Of a DNA stretch of 64,000 bases, positions 10,167 to 21,745 are shown in pieces. Location: assembly GCA_003013855.2 (NCBI GenBank), contig ML058387.1, positions 3,596,001 to 3,660,000 of the forward strand, written 5' to 3'. The stretch comes from Liriodendron chinense. Its lineage: Eukaryota > Streptophyta > Magnoliopsida > Magnoliales > Magnoliaceae. The notes below the pieces were generated by a model that saw nothing but the letters and a program-made list of their open reading frames with translations, was not told the DNA's origin and did not search any database. How positions within the stretch are numbered: the first letter of the stretch is position 1; each line of letters opens with the position of its first letter. A program made the translations under genes and the position numbers.

Positions 10167-12122
10167 ATCTCTTTCTCCCTCAAACATCGAATAGTCTTGT
10201 CCCATATTTAAAAACGTGGACCGGATAGCATCAGGCCAATTTATAGGATACATGTATGCCATGTATAATAGCCTTGCATAGCATTTGTTTGATGAAATGT
10301 CTATGTTTGCATTTTTCAATTTATAAATGTATGCAATATATAGAATGGTCTTGCCTTTAATTGTTTGTTGTGAATGCTAAGTGTGCACAGCATGTGTTTG
10401 CTGAAATGTCTCTGTTTAACATATTTCCTTATGTTGCTGAAATTTTCTAAGTACTAGACTGTTGCAAGTAGGCCTGTTTGCCACCTTATGGTGGGCCTCA
10501 TGATCTGTATCTAAGGATCTCACAATGGGATATGTTTATTCTACATGTCAGTGTATGGTATTGTCCTACTACTTCATTGGAAATAACCCTCATGTGTTGG
10601 TGAAGTGGAGCCAAAGTTGGGACAAACTCATTGCCAAAGACTGCAAGCCTGAATATTGTGTCTGGGACTTTGGGTCCCCGTGGTGAGCTCCATGTATGAG
10701 ATATATTGGGGCCACTAAGATGAATTTCTAATCTACATAACTATGTAGATAAATGATACTTTAGTTGGACCAATGTGGGCCTTAGGTGATCTTTCATCTG
10801 ACTCCAAGTTGGGGCTAGGCAGAGTTGTGCAGAAATTTCAAATGGCTATGTTGGGCCATGTGCCACAAATTGTACACATGTAATCAGAGGGTCCTACCTT
10901 ATGGAATTTTATGACCAAATATGGAAATACCAGGGACACTTGACGGTATGTCGAAATATGGCCTCATGTGTCTGTGGCAACCTCCCAAAGTTGGAGAAAA
11001 ACCATTCCTGCACAACATTTCTACATAGTCCTTCAAGTGCCAATGTTTGAGCTCTTGCCAAAATTTATAAACTCATCTTCAAGGGGCCATAGTTTCTGAG
11101 TTGTGAAGCCCATGCATGGGGTTGCCAGATGATTAAATTCTTTTTTCAAATGTGATCCCCACATGATCACAAGGTGGGCCGCAAGACGGCCCAAAACCAT
11201 TTATGTTATACCAAAACTTATGACTATTTGGGTAGAACTTGCATGGACCCATTTTCATGGGCTCCACCTCTCATCCTAAGATATTTTATGGACTAATTAG
11301 GCCCTGGACATGAACGATTCACAGTGGTAGACTATTTCCTAGCGGGCCACCTTATGTGGACCTTACCCTTGCTCATGTGGCCCGTATTATGTCTTTTGAA
11401 CTTAATTTATACTCTGATGATGTGGGTCATGTGGTGGACATCTTCATTGTTCATTTATTTATGATAAGTTATTTGGGTCCTTGGGCCTATATAAATGAAT
11501 TAAAAGTAAGGCCCAAGTGGGACAAAAACCAAGAGAGATAGTTGGGAGTGAGAAGTCCACCATAGTGACTTTACTTGGACCCGTTGGGTAGGCCCATTTT
11601 ATAGTGGGCAGCGTGCCTTGCATAGTACCATTAGTCAAGTAGACAATACCCAATGAGTCCATGTTGGATTATATGAGTTGTAGATTTGTGGCCTTTTATA
11701 TGATTTACTTATGCATGTAACTAGTAGGCCCAAAATGATGTGGAATGTGTAATAATGTTGGCATCTTGATCCTATGTTTGAGATTGTGCATGGTTTTATT
11801 TAATGGTTAAGATGATGACGACGATGATGATTGAATTGAAGGTAGGTTGAATTTTTGGACAGTTTAAGGTTGAATAGATTGTAGTGTTAATGCACACGCT
11901 AGTTCTGTTTCATCTCTCTCTTTCTCTCCGGAGTATTCCCTGCACTTGTTTTCGTCGTCAAATATCCATACTTTTTGTGGATAGTTGACGTGGAATCAAA
12001 TGCATGATCAATATTTCTGGAGAGATAAGTGGATATGTAGTCGTAGAAGTTGGACTGATATTTGATTGTTATGGTTGTGTACTTTCTATAGGTACACATC
12101 ATAATTAAAGAGGTTGTATCCA
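10167..12122. other. Gene-free stretch upstream of the CACTA transposase
   Basis: No protein family and no clear CACTA terminus were found. Many 'gtgggcc' words occur. A pyrimidine run ('ctctctctttctctccgg') lies at 11912-11930. 'ctttctatag' (ending 12090) could be an acceptor for the transposase 5' exon. Confidence 0.4.
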
Positions 12123-15100
12123 ATGGATAGGGAGTGGATTACTTTACGTTACCCAGACCCACGTTTTATGGATGGTATTTTAACTTTTGTGACGTTCGCA
12201 TCAGAACACCTTCCTGGTAGAGAAACCATTCATTGCCCATGCACCAAATGCAGATGTATACGTTTACCCTGCATAATTGACGATGTGAAGGTACATCTGA
12301 TGAAATATGGATTTGATCCAACATATAGGGTGTGGAACATGCACGGTGAGCTTGCAACACCCAAGTATACCGAACGTGCTCCAAGTTCCCACCAGTACCC
12401 CAATGTGGCAAACTTAAACGACATTGTCAATGCGGTTGTTGAACACCTTGGTGGTAATAACCTAGATGAAGTTGTTCAGGATGACCCTAATGTAGCCCCC
12501 GAAGTTGAAGACGTTTTTGGGGACGCTACAGGTAATGAGTTTGAAGCAAATTTACGAGATGCAATGACTGAGCTATATCCTGGTTGTGACGAATTCACCT
12601 TGTTGACTTTTATTGTACAACTTTTTAAATTAAAGGTGAACCATGGATGGAGTGAACAAAGCTTTACTGATCTCCTTCAACTACTCCATAGTGTGTTGCC
12701 ATCCGGTAATAAGACCCCAGCTAATACTTACCAAGCAAAGAAGATCATTACAAAGTTGGGTCTTGATTACCAGAAGATCCATGCTTGTCCAAATGATTGC
12801 ATGTTGTACTGGAGAGAGCACGAGAAGAAGACGAGTTGTCCAAACTGTGGTACTTTTAGGTATAAAAAAGAATCAGATTCTAAGTCAAAACGAGCGAAAG
12901 TACCTGCAAAGGTGTTAAGGTATTTTCCAATAACACCAAGGCTACAAAGGATGTACAGTGTGCCGTGGGTGGCAAAAGAGATGACCTGGCACTCAACTGG
13001 AAAAATGCAGAGTGGAAAGATGGGGCATCCGGTTGACTCCAGCACATGGAAGCTTGTCGACAACAAGTATGAGGATTTTGCAACTGAGCCTCACAATGTT
13101 CGATTGGGTCTAGCCACTGATGGGTTTAACCCCTTTGGGACTTCCAGCACATTGTATAGTTCATGGCCTGTTATGTGTGTAACGTACAACCTTCCACCGA
13201 AGCTATGTATGAAACCGCAATTTACTATACTCACTTTGCTAATCGAAGGGCCGCGACAGCCGGAGAAGGATATTGACGTTTATTTGCAACCATTGATTGC
13301 TGAGTTGCAAGACTTGTGGCGGAAAGGGATCATGACAATTGATGCATACCATGGAAACAAATTCAACATGCGTGCTATCCTGTTGTGGACAATCCACGAC
13401 TTTCCCGCATATGGTAATGTTTCTGGTTGTAGGACAAAGGGTAAGTATGGTTGTCCTGCATGTGGCCCCAAGACAGATTTATTGCGACTACACCATGGAA
13501 TGAAACATGTTTATATGGGTCACAGACGGTGGTTGCCACTCAATGACAAGGCTAGATATGACTCAAGTGCAAGCACCTTTAATAAGGAGGAGGACCACCG
13601 ACCACAACCAATTCGTCTAACTGGGACAGAGATCGAAAGAATTGTTGCGAAGCTAAATATGCAGTGGGGGAAGATCGAGAAGAAGAAACGAAGGGGTATA
13701 GGAGGACAGGAGCAAGTGGATGATGCTGAGTCAACATGCTTCTTTAAGCGGTCCATATTATTTGATCTAGATTATTGGAAGGAGCTGCCCGTACGCCACA
13801 ACATTGATGTTATGCACATCGAGAAAAATGTATGTGAAATACTTATTGCCTTGATGCTGAACACAAAGGGAAAAACCAAGGATGATGCTAATGCACGAAG
13901 GGACTTGAAGCGATTGGGAATTAAGAAGCGTTTATGGCTGAAAAATATCAATGGTAAGGTGATCTAAAAACGAGGTCCTTTCTTATTGCAAAAAGAAGAG
14001 AAAAAACTTTTCATTCAGACTTTGCGCGAGTTGCGTGTTTCGGTCGGTTTTAGTGGAAATTGGAAGAACATTGTAAAGGAAGATAACATGGATTTGAAGG
14101 GAATGAAGTCTCATGATCACCATGTGTTGATGCAACATCTGCTTCCAATTTTGATCCAGCATGCATTCATGGATAGCAAGCCCATTCGCGCTATAATTAG
14201 AAGCTTATGTACCTTCTTCAACACCCTTTGCTCACGAACCATTGATATTGAAATGTTATTGATTCTCGAGAAGGGCATGGCTAATACGTTATGTGAGCTT
14301 GAAATTACATGCCCTCCTTCTATTTTTGTTGTGATGATGCATCTACCAATCCACTTGGCTTACGAGGCTCGCGTATGTGGTCCTGTTTACTATCGATGGA
14401 TGTATCCATTTGAAAGGTATGATATGAGTTTAATGTGAAAAAATTGGAATAGACATTTGCATTTATATTTCTTAAGTTTCGTTGACTCATTCAGGTTCAT
14501 GAAGACATTTAAGGCATATGTACGCAATAAAATGCGGCCGGAAGGTTGTATAGCTGAACGGTACATACAAGAGGAGACACTTGTACACTGTAACCAATAT
14601 AGAGGGAAAAAGAAAACAAGCCTCTTGGAGAAACTAGAAAAGCGATTTGACGGATCAACTTCACTCCTGTCGAGATCGGAAGATTTTGTTGACGACTTCG
14701 ATGGTAAAGTCATAGGTCCAATTGGCCCGGGTCAAAATGTCATCCTAGAAGGTATTGAGTATGAACAGGCTCGCATCTGGGTTCTGAAGAGTCAACCTAC
14801 CTATGATACATGGCAAAGGTATATATTGGACTTAGCTTGTATGTATATGTCTTCTTCATTTTTTATTCAATAACATTGTAATAACAATCCTAAAAAAAGG
14901 TCGCGTCTATAACATCATTCTTTGTGCAGGAAGTATGCCAATTTCTTGCAGCAATGCAAGGTAGTTGCGGGGAAGAGGACCAAGGTGGCGAGTAATGATG
15001 AGTTTATACCTTGGTTGAAGAAGCAGTTAGAGTTAGATGAATCAACTAATGAAGACTTTAAAGACATAGTCAGGGGACCAACTCATTTTTCTATACAGTA

Positions 15101-15692
15101 CAATAAGTATTGTATTAATGGTTTCCTATTCATCACTAAGGACTACGAGGAGAATAAAACGAACCAGAATAGTGGGGTTAGCACAGAGAGTATGACCACC
15201 TTTCGATCTAGTGCTAAGGACAGGAACCCAGTGGATGAATGTATACCTTACTATGGAGTCATCTGGAAAATAATCCAAATGGAGTACCGACATGGGTACA
15301 AGCCGATTCTATTCAAGTGTGATTGGGTGAAGGTGACGCAACGAGGTGTTTCTTTTGACGTTGAAGGAAATCTTACCATGTTGAATTTGTCTAATCTTCT
15401 AAGTTCAGACAAATTGGGTGATGAGCCACTCATTCTTCCAGAGCATGCCGTGCAGGTTTTCTATTCTAGAGATCCAAAATATCCCGATTGGCATGTGGTC
15501 TTAGAGGTTCCAAGAAAGATTTTTGCCGAAGATGAGCCATGCCTTTTATCAGAAAAAACGGGTTGAACTCTTGACGAAGTAGGACCTGATCTAACTGAAG
15601 TAGAGATTGGTGATGAGTTATTATACGATGACCCTGAAGACATCCATGTGGTTGTTGAAAAAAAGAAGAAAAGAAAGCGGGCTAGAAGATGA
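12123..15692 (+). pseudogene. CACTA (En/Spm) TNP2-type transposase gene with two in-frame stops
   Basis: The protein would cut and rejoin CACTA element ends in the nucleus. Exon 1 (from ATG 12123) holds the transposase-associated domain in its first ~75 residues, with Cys-rich CPCTKCRCIRLPC, then a CPNDC..CPNCG zinc-ribbon-like motif (~225-245) and the TNP2 core with LATDGFNPFG, GKYGCPACGP and LPVRHNIDVMHIEKNVCEIL. A TAA at 13965-13967 interrupts the frame, which continues unchanged through DUF4218-type sequence to a donor at 14417. Exon 2 is 14493-14818; exon 3 starts at 14931 with a DUF4216-type domain. Both junctions restore the frame (FER|FMKTF, WQR|KYANF). A second stop, TGA 15564-15566, precedes a Lys/Arg-rich tail ending at 15692. 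Family very sure; two stops suggest a defective copy unless a small intron removes the first. Confidence 0.9.
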
Positions 15693-15984
15693 ACCTCATT
15701 TGTTCTACTTTTGTGCTTGTATTTAAATGAATTTTGTGTTTTGTCTATTATTGTACTCCATGTAGATGTTGGATCCTTTAAATGAGTTTTGTGTTTTGTC
15801 TATTATTGCACTCCATGTAGATGTTGGATCCTTATTATATATTAAAATATGCATTTCTTTTTTTAATGTTATGTGTACATTATAAGTCAGATAAGAGTTG
15901 TATTGAAGTCTTATTTGCATTTCACTTCATTCTATGTCATTCACTTTTAATTTCTTACGCCTTAGCAGCAGATAAGAGTCTTAC
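15693..15984. other. Spacer between the two CACTA genes
   Basis: Contains a near-exact tandem duplication: 'gaattttgtgttttgtcta..ctccatgtagatgttggatcc' at about 15729-15778 and again 15785-15832. This probably lies in the transposase 3' region. No ORF of note. Confidence 0.6.
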
Positions 15985-17807
15985 ATGGATGTGGAGGAAG
16001 AGGCATTGGGCACAGAGCCGCTCGCGGATGTAACCCATGACGAGTTGCCTGGGGTTGCAGCCCCTGAAGATGCTAGAGGTAATAAGATACCTCTCCTTGA
16101 CTATGTTAAACTAAAGTTTCTTTTACTTTGACCATGTATATTGATATTTAATATTGCTTGGGTTTGTACCTATTCTTCTTTTGATGTAGAGGGGTCGTTG
16201 TCTACATCTTCTAAGAAGAGAGGACCCGCGCGAGGTAAGGAATTAATTGAGGGATTGAAGAAGTTCATAACAACTAATGAACATGGGCAACCAAATGCAT
16301 TGGATTATAATATAGTTGATTTCTCAACATCCCTCGGTGTCCTCACACGAACAAATATCCCAATCACCTACACCAACATCCGCGATGTGCCTTGTGAGCA
16401 CATGCAAATGGTCATTAATGGCTTGGGGAGAAATTATGAGTTTGAACATGAGAGTGTGTGGTTAGATTACGTTCCGAACCGCATGAAGGCATGTTGGAGG
16501 AATTACAAGACTTATTTATACACAAAGTTTATCAAGGGCAAGGATCCTGCAGTTGTGAAACAAGATCCTGCCCTTGCTGGTGTGCCTATTGAGGACTGGA
16601 TTACCTTTGTGGATCAACGTAATAGCCAAGATTTCCTGGAGTTAAGTGCAAGGAATGCATCCAATCGGGCCAAGCAAGTTGGCCCTTCTACACTTGGGCG
16701 GCGTAGCTTGGCTGTCACACGCCATCAGATGGTATATGTCTTAAAATATACATCGTATTATTTATTTCAAATTATACCAAGCATTCCTTCATTCCATTAA
16801 TGATGCATATTGATATTGATGTAACATGGGAAAGGCACTTGAGAAGAATCTCACCTCTGATGCCGAGATCAGTAGGTCTGATATGTACATTCGAGCACAT
16901 ACAACAAAGGAAAACGAATTCCAGTTTCCTGAAGTCTTAGTAAGTGCACCCCTCGTACCTCCTGACTTCTTTAGGACGACATATGGAATATAAATGTGAG
17001 TTTGAGTTGTAATGGTTTCTTTTGGATTTTGTCATAGGAAAAAATAAAGGAGGCTCAGAGTAGTAATCCAGGATCTTTGATGATTGGTATAGATGATGCC
17101 CTTACACAGGTATGCTTAAACATCAAATACTTGAGGTACAGGTAGTTATGCCTTAATTTTCTGATAAATTGACTTTCATTTCTGTTTATAGTCAATTGGG
17201 AGTGACAGTAGAGGGCGCATGCGGGGTATAGGTGGAACTGTATCCAAGACTGCATTGAAGAAAACAATCCCCGTATTAAAAAAGCTAAACACGGTGACAC
17301 AAGAGCGAGATAATTTGGCACCTAAATTAGAGGATATCGATAAAACCCTGTCACAACTCCAACAGACTGTTAAAACCATGGCAGAAAGTCAAGGGCAACC
17401 GGTTGTTGTCCCTACCCCTACAACATTTCCATTTAAATCTAGTCAGGCCTCTTCGGTATGTACATGTTTTCCTAATACTAGTTTGAGCTTATTTTACACT
17501 ATAAATTAAGATGTGTACTGATGACATGCATTTTGTATTGCCTGATTCGCTACATTTGGGCAAGAGATGCGATCTTTGCGATTGGAAGAAACGGGTACAG
17601 GCTCGTGGTGAGGTGCATATAATTGATCCTACTGCATTAGTCCATGGATATGAGCTAGGCGAGGGAAATTATAGCGTTATATTGACCGAGATTATTGTCG
17701 GGCATGCAGAGTTGTGGAAGGAAGATGGTTATCATCATATACTTGGAGAGGTCGGCGTGGGAGGATTTGTCGTTTGGCCTCGGCAATTTATTACGGTCTA
17801 TCCGTAA
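15985..17807 (+). CDS. CACTA accessory protein (Transposase_24 / En/Spm-type plant transposase, DUF8039-like C-terminus)
   Basis: This is the second gene usual in CACTA elements, a TNPA/TNP1-like DNA-binding partner of the transposase. Predicted exons: 15985-16078, 16190-16731, 16835-16939, 17038-17110, 17192-17456 and a last one about 17549-17807, each with GT..AG borders. The start ATG opens an acidic stretch (MDVEEEALGTEPL). Exon 2 has a basic patch KKRGPARGKE and the Transposase_24 core (WLDYVPNRMKACWRNYKT, VQ-type FLELSARNASNRAK). Exon 5 has a heptad-like coiled coil (LKKTIPVLKKLNTVTQERDN.., DKTLSQLQQTVKTM). The last exon resembles the DUF8039 module (LVHGYELGEGNYSV, HHILGEVGVGGFVVWP) and ends TAA at 17805. 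No internal stop was found in these exons, unlike the neighbouring transposase. Last acceptor uncertain. Confidence 0.75.
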
Positions 17808-18170
17808 TATTTATGAATAGACTTTGTACTTATTCACACTTATTAAACAATCCCATGTATTGTTCAGTTTTTTTTTTTTTGTTGACCTTCAACCTAATTT
17901 CTTTTATTGTGCTTTTTTTTTTATCTAAGCAATGGGTGAATGGTATTTCGATGATTTCTGGCAAGATGAAGTACATTTATCTTCAAGGATGTATGCGTGT
18001 GACTAGCTTGGTACATGATCTTTTGTGAGTTGGGTCTCAAACTTGATTTCCTTGTGTGTTTTTTTATTATTTTGTTATAACATGAAAATGCACTCTTGAT
18101 GATTTCTTGTAAGATAAAATATATTGACTATTATTGATCATGTATGTAGGTGAGATCGATGGATGGATTT

Positions 18171-18171
<1 letters not shown>
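17808..18171. other. Gene-free stretch downstream of the CACTA genes
   Basis: T-runs at 17870-17881 and 17912-17922. The short frame QWVNGISMISGKMKYIYLQG near 17930-18000 looks protein-like but I cannot place it; it could be a further exon. Confidence 0.3.

Positions 18172-18211
<40 letters not shown>
18172..18211. repeat. (CT)n microsatellite, ~20 repeats
   Basis: Uninterrupted CT dinucleotides over about 40 bp. Confidence 0.95.
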
Positions 18212-18215
<4 letters not shown>

Positions 18216-18519
18216 TATATGACCATATTGATTGCTGTGTTAAAAAGCAGTTGATTTATGGGTTTTGGTTTTTCTAATGCTTAGTATTTCATATGCCGTG
18301 CAGCTCCAAATCCATTTCCTCTATGGTGGACCTAGATAGAAAGCTTGGGCGAACTGTAAGTCTTCAAAACCTTGAACTTGGTTAGATATCTTTTATTTTT
18401 ATAAATTCTGTTAATAGTTAGTTGAATTAGAAGATGTGTGGATGTAGGCAGCTATCTCGTTACCCAATGGTTTTAGATGGTGAATGAATGTTGCAATTGA
18501 GCATGGAAAATAATCAACC

Positions 18520-18522
<3 letters not shown>

Positions 18523-18589
<67 letters not shown>
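18523..18589. repeat. (AT)n microsatellite, ~33 repeats
   Basis: Uninterrupted TA/AT dinucleotides over about 67 bp. Confidence 0.95.
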
Positions 18590-18592
<3 letters not shown>

Positions 18593-18724
18593 ATTGAAGG
18601 AGGATGTTGGTTTTAGGGGGACATGATATTCTTGTTGCTTATGTATGGTGCCCCGATATTGCTTGTATGTTACTAGTATATAGTAAGTATTATTAGGTTA
18701 TTTATTTTATATATACTTGTCAAT

Positions 18725-19375
18725 TACAATGACCATAGGTTTTGAACTATTTCTGCCCACCGTGCGTTAAAGATGTTGGTTTGCTTGAATGATGAACTTG
18801 TTGAATTCTATTCATGTTTAGCCGAACTTGAACATAATTGGATAATCGTTTTCGAGTTTTGTTGGTTAAATGCATGTCTTTATGTTTTTATAATTCACCC
18901 TGTGCAGTACCATCAAGTTTTGGTCATGTCCTTATCGTGGCCTGTAGCCAAAGTATGCTCGAGCCTTAGGGAGTTGTTGCAGTTGGACTTATATAACCTA
19001 TCTTTTTCAGGTCGAGGGGGTGTACTATTTTGTTTCCTGGTGGATGTAATAAACTACAATAACCTGATCTTATTAAGATGATAAGTATGTAACTTGGCCT
19101 CAATTGAGTTCTATTATGAAATGAACAAATTTAGCATAGAACTCGACTAATAGGTTTCTGCCTGCATGGTGTAGGTCTTCTGTTAGTGATTTCTGACCAT
19201 AGGATTTGAACTTACTAACAGAAGATCTCCATCATGCAGGCATAAATGTATTAGATGGGTTGTACGCTAAAGATGTTCATTTCTTCAATGGAGCTCAGCT
19301 GAAAATCAAGTTACATAATGATAAACTACAACAACATGATCTTATCACGATGATAAGTATGTAGGCAGCTCTCTC
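18725..19375. repeat. Diverged duplication (two ~200-350 bp segments)
   Basis: 'gaccataggttttgaact' at 18731 recurs as 'gaccataggatttgaact' at 19196. 'gttaaagatgttggtttgctt' near 18766 recurs as 'gctaaagatgttcatttctt' near 19266. 'ctacaataacctgatctt' at 19055 recurs as 'ctacaacaacatgatctt' at 19327, each followed by 'gatgataagtatgta'. This is an old local duplication with an internal deletion in the second copy. No gene recognised in it. Confidence 0.6.
19160..19241. repeat. 28-bp inverted repeat (hairpin) with 26-base loop
   Basis: Arm 19160-19187 (GCCTGCATGGTGTAGG...) pairs with 19214-19241 (...CTCCATCATGCAGGC): 25 Watson-Crick pairs, two G:U and one mismatch if transcribed on the + strand. 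Pairing stops abruptly outside the arms. It could be a tiny foldback element or a transcribed hairpin. Confidence 0.75.
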
Positions 19376-19797
19376 ATTTGTTACGGAGAGTCCGGTCTAA
19401 AAAAAAAAAAATCAATTTGACTTCATGGTCCAGAATCATGCGGCCCCAGGAAGTTTATGAGACCATACCCAGAATCACTCACTCACACTATAATGTCTCT
19501 ACCAGCTCATCTACTTTTGATTAATATCAAGGATAGCCAAACCAATGACAAAAATAAGCCAAAATGGGCAGCAACTAATCTGGACTATTTTTTAGGCCAA
19601 ACCTTGTCCAAATCTGGACAGTTTTTAGGCCCCAAAAACATGTACAATCTGGAGCATTTTTTAAGTTTATAATTTAGTCAAATCTGGACTAAAGATGGGC
19701 CTAAATTTTCTGTCGAATCTGAACTCTTTTGGGCCTTAAAAATGGGGCCCAAATCTGAACTATTGTTCGTCCTCAGTTAGAGTAGAAATCTGGATTG
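19376..19797. other. Gene-free stretch
   Basis: A family of 'aaatctggac..tttttaggcc' words repeats about eight times (19570-19790), forming a loose array. No coding domain. Confidence 0.5.
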
Positions 19798-20215
19798 TAC
19801 CTCGACATGTCTTATGTGAACCTTTCCATGGCAAGCCATGATTGGGTGCACGTAATGAACAAGTCTCCTTCCCTCATTGACCTACGCTTACCATATTGTT
19901 AATTTCACTTCTCTCCGTTCCTTGATCTCTCTTCGAACAAATTCAACTCTACAATTCCAAATTGGATAGCTAACATAAATAGCATTGTGTCTTTAAATCT
20001 CTCATATAATTACAATTTTCAAGGTCAGTTTCCTTACAACTTCCTAACTTGGAAGAGTTGCAGCTGCGAGGAGCATCTCTAAGTGCTAACTGTTCACAAC
20101 TCCTTGAAGGCAGGTGGAGAAGGAACAAGCTACTTTATCTGTCTTTCAGTAATATGTATGGAGGAATCCCCAATTCTATTGGAAATATGACATTACTATC
20201 TACGTCTTGTCTAAG
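19798..20215 (+). pseudogene. Receptor-like protein (RLP) LRR fragment
   Basis: The frame reads YLDMSYVNLSMASHDWVHVM then NKSPSLIDLRLPY, the signature early LRR segment of plant RLPs (LDxSxVDLSxASDWLxVxNxLPSLxEL). A stop follows, then LDLSSNKFNSTIPNWI and LSLSYN-type LRRs, and after a frameshift LYLSLSNNMYGGIPNSIGNMT. Real RLPs are membrane-anchored surface immune or developmental receptors of about 900 residues; here fewer than 140 codons remain, with at least one stop and frame changes. No signal peptide or transmembrane part is present. Definite relic. Confidence 0.75.
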
Positions 20216-20683
20216 TGTCAATTGTTAGTTACAAGTCTTTGTCTGTGTACCAATCAACTTAAAAGCCTTTGTGGCCATCGTCTTACTTTTCTTCTTTCCA
20301 CAAGGACTCGTAGGTTTGCTAATCCTAATCATCCAATCTTTGCCCTTTATCTAGAGCGCCTTGTTGTATGATTTTGGGGTATGGACAATATTCATGGTGA
20401 GATGAGGATAATCTGGACTACTGATTATTGCGTCGTGATGGATGAGGGTGTATGTAGCACATCCTGATGCACCAATCAGTGCTTGAGGAAACTATGTTTA
20501 GGTGAGCAGACCTTCTGTGGATGGGTATGTCCCAGGAATCTTCCTGATTGAAAGATCTTAGCCATCTGATCCTCGGCCTTCTTCCCAGAGGATTGTACCG
20601 ATGCCAGATTCAAGAGCTAGCAGATCAGTAGTACAGTTCACCCTCAAGTGGTCTCACTTGTAGACACGTCCCCACGGGAGCGG
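20216..20683. other. Gene-free stretch
   Basis: No family recognised; possible decayed continuation of the RLP fragment in the first 100 bases. Confidence 0.4.
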
Positions 20684-20870
20684 ATTAGGTGTTACCCGCA
20701 CGAGTAACACATTAGTGGGTGTTACATTTTCTGTGGGGCCACGTTGATGACTTTTTGTATCCCCATGCTTGGTCTACGGATTCTGAAACACACGTTGTCC
20801 AGTCCATCAGATGGTGATTCAAGCTCTACTTTCCACATATAAATCATGAAGGAATGAGGGCACTTTCTCT
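20684..20870. mobile_element. MITE family A, 5' half only
   Basis: 'gcggattaggtgttacccg' then 'ttagtgggtgttac', 'ggccacgttgatgactttt' and 'ccatcagatggtgattcaa' parallel the left halves of the elements at 40.7 and 44.9 kb. The right half is missing. Confidence 0.6.
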
Positions 20871-20889
20871 AACAAGGGGCAATCTGCAA

Positions 20890-21745
20890 TACGTAGTTCA
20901 AGGAGAGACGGCATTCCTCCATCTTCTTTGCTAACCCACTCCTCTAAAACGTGCATTCTCTCCAAAACGAGCGTCTCTAGCCTAAGAAATGCTGCAGCTG
21001 AACCTGTTACATCTCCCCTATCGTTGTTCCCATAAAACTCTGACCGATGAATTTCACCCTATTCATTCCTTGTATTCTAAGGCATCTGAGGGATGGTAGT
21101 GTCCCAAGTTCTGGTAGTTTTATGTACCCAAAGCAATCACAAAGAGTCACATTAACTAGCTAGGTTGGAGAACGAGGCATCTTCCATCCATCCCGGGAAT
21201 TTCAATCCCACGTAACTGATAACTTTCAGTTCTTCTAGGTTTGTGTGGGGTCGAAGGCCTTCAAACACACCCTCAGTCCTGTCTACATCATCTTCTAACA
21301 AACTCCAACAATCTTCATCAAAATACAATTCCAAAAGGCGAAGGTGTCTCTTATTCATTAGTTCTGCTTCCTTGGCTTCATCCTCATTTGACATCCTCTC
21401 CAAATGGTATATTGCTAACTCTCCTTGGAGGAGATTGAGGTTTTTGAGTTCCCCAATCCCACATTCCATTCCATCCCCAACAATAAACTTTGACAAAGTT
21501 CTAAGGGAAGTTAATCTCCCAATCCCATGGGGTAAAGCCCACAATTCCCTAGTACCTTTAATTTCCAGATGTCTTAGCCTTGCAAGTTTCCCCATCTCTT
21601 TTGGAAGCTCAAACAGTTCCACACACTCATTAAGTTTCAAGGTTTGCAACAAATACAGTTCGCATATGAATTCAGGCAGCCACCCTACTCCAGTGGTAGA
21701 TAAATTGAGGTATCTTAAAAGTTTCAAGTTCTTCGTTGGGGTGAG
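20890..21745 (-). pseudogene. CC-NBS-LRR disease-resistance protein, LRR fragment (RGA-like)
   Basis: Read on the minus strand, 21740 to 21155 is open and encodes canonical CNL leucine-rich repeats: LKLLRYLNLSTTGVGWLP, LQTLKLNECVELFELPKEM, LRHLEIKGTRELWALPHGIG, LRTLSKFIVGD and GELKNLNLLQGELAI, then the LEELKVISYVGLKFPGWM repeat. This resembles RGA/RPP13-like intracellular receptors that sense pathogen effectors. At about 21155 a frameshift gives stops; in the next frame LRRs resume (CDCFGYIKLPELGTLPSLR, IQGMNRVKFIGQSFMG) and a last piece (LETLVLERMHVLEEWV) lies near 20950. No NB-ARC, P-loop or MHD motif is in the window, so only the C-terminal third is represented. Pseudogene. Confidence 0.85.

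Noticed and set aside
9802..10183. Reverse-strand ORFs of 86 and 113 codons rich in Arg/Glu/Gly
   Set aside because: They are the complement of a CT-rich leader-like tract; low complexity, no domain, no splice structure.
10690..10700. 'gccactaagatg' considered as the left CACTA terminus of the transposon at 12 kb
   Set aside because: No matching TAGTG end, no subterminal motifs and no inverted copy downstream; five bases occur by chance.
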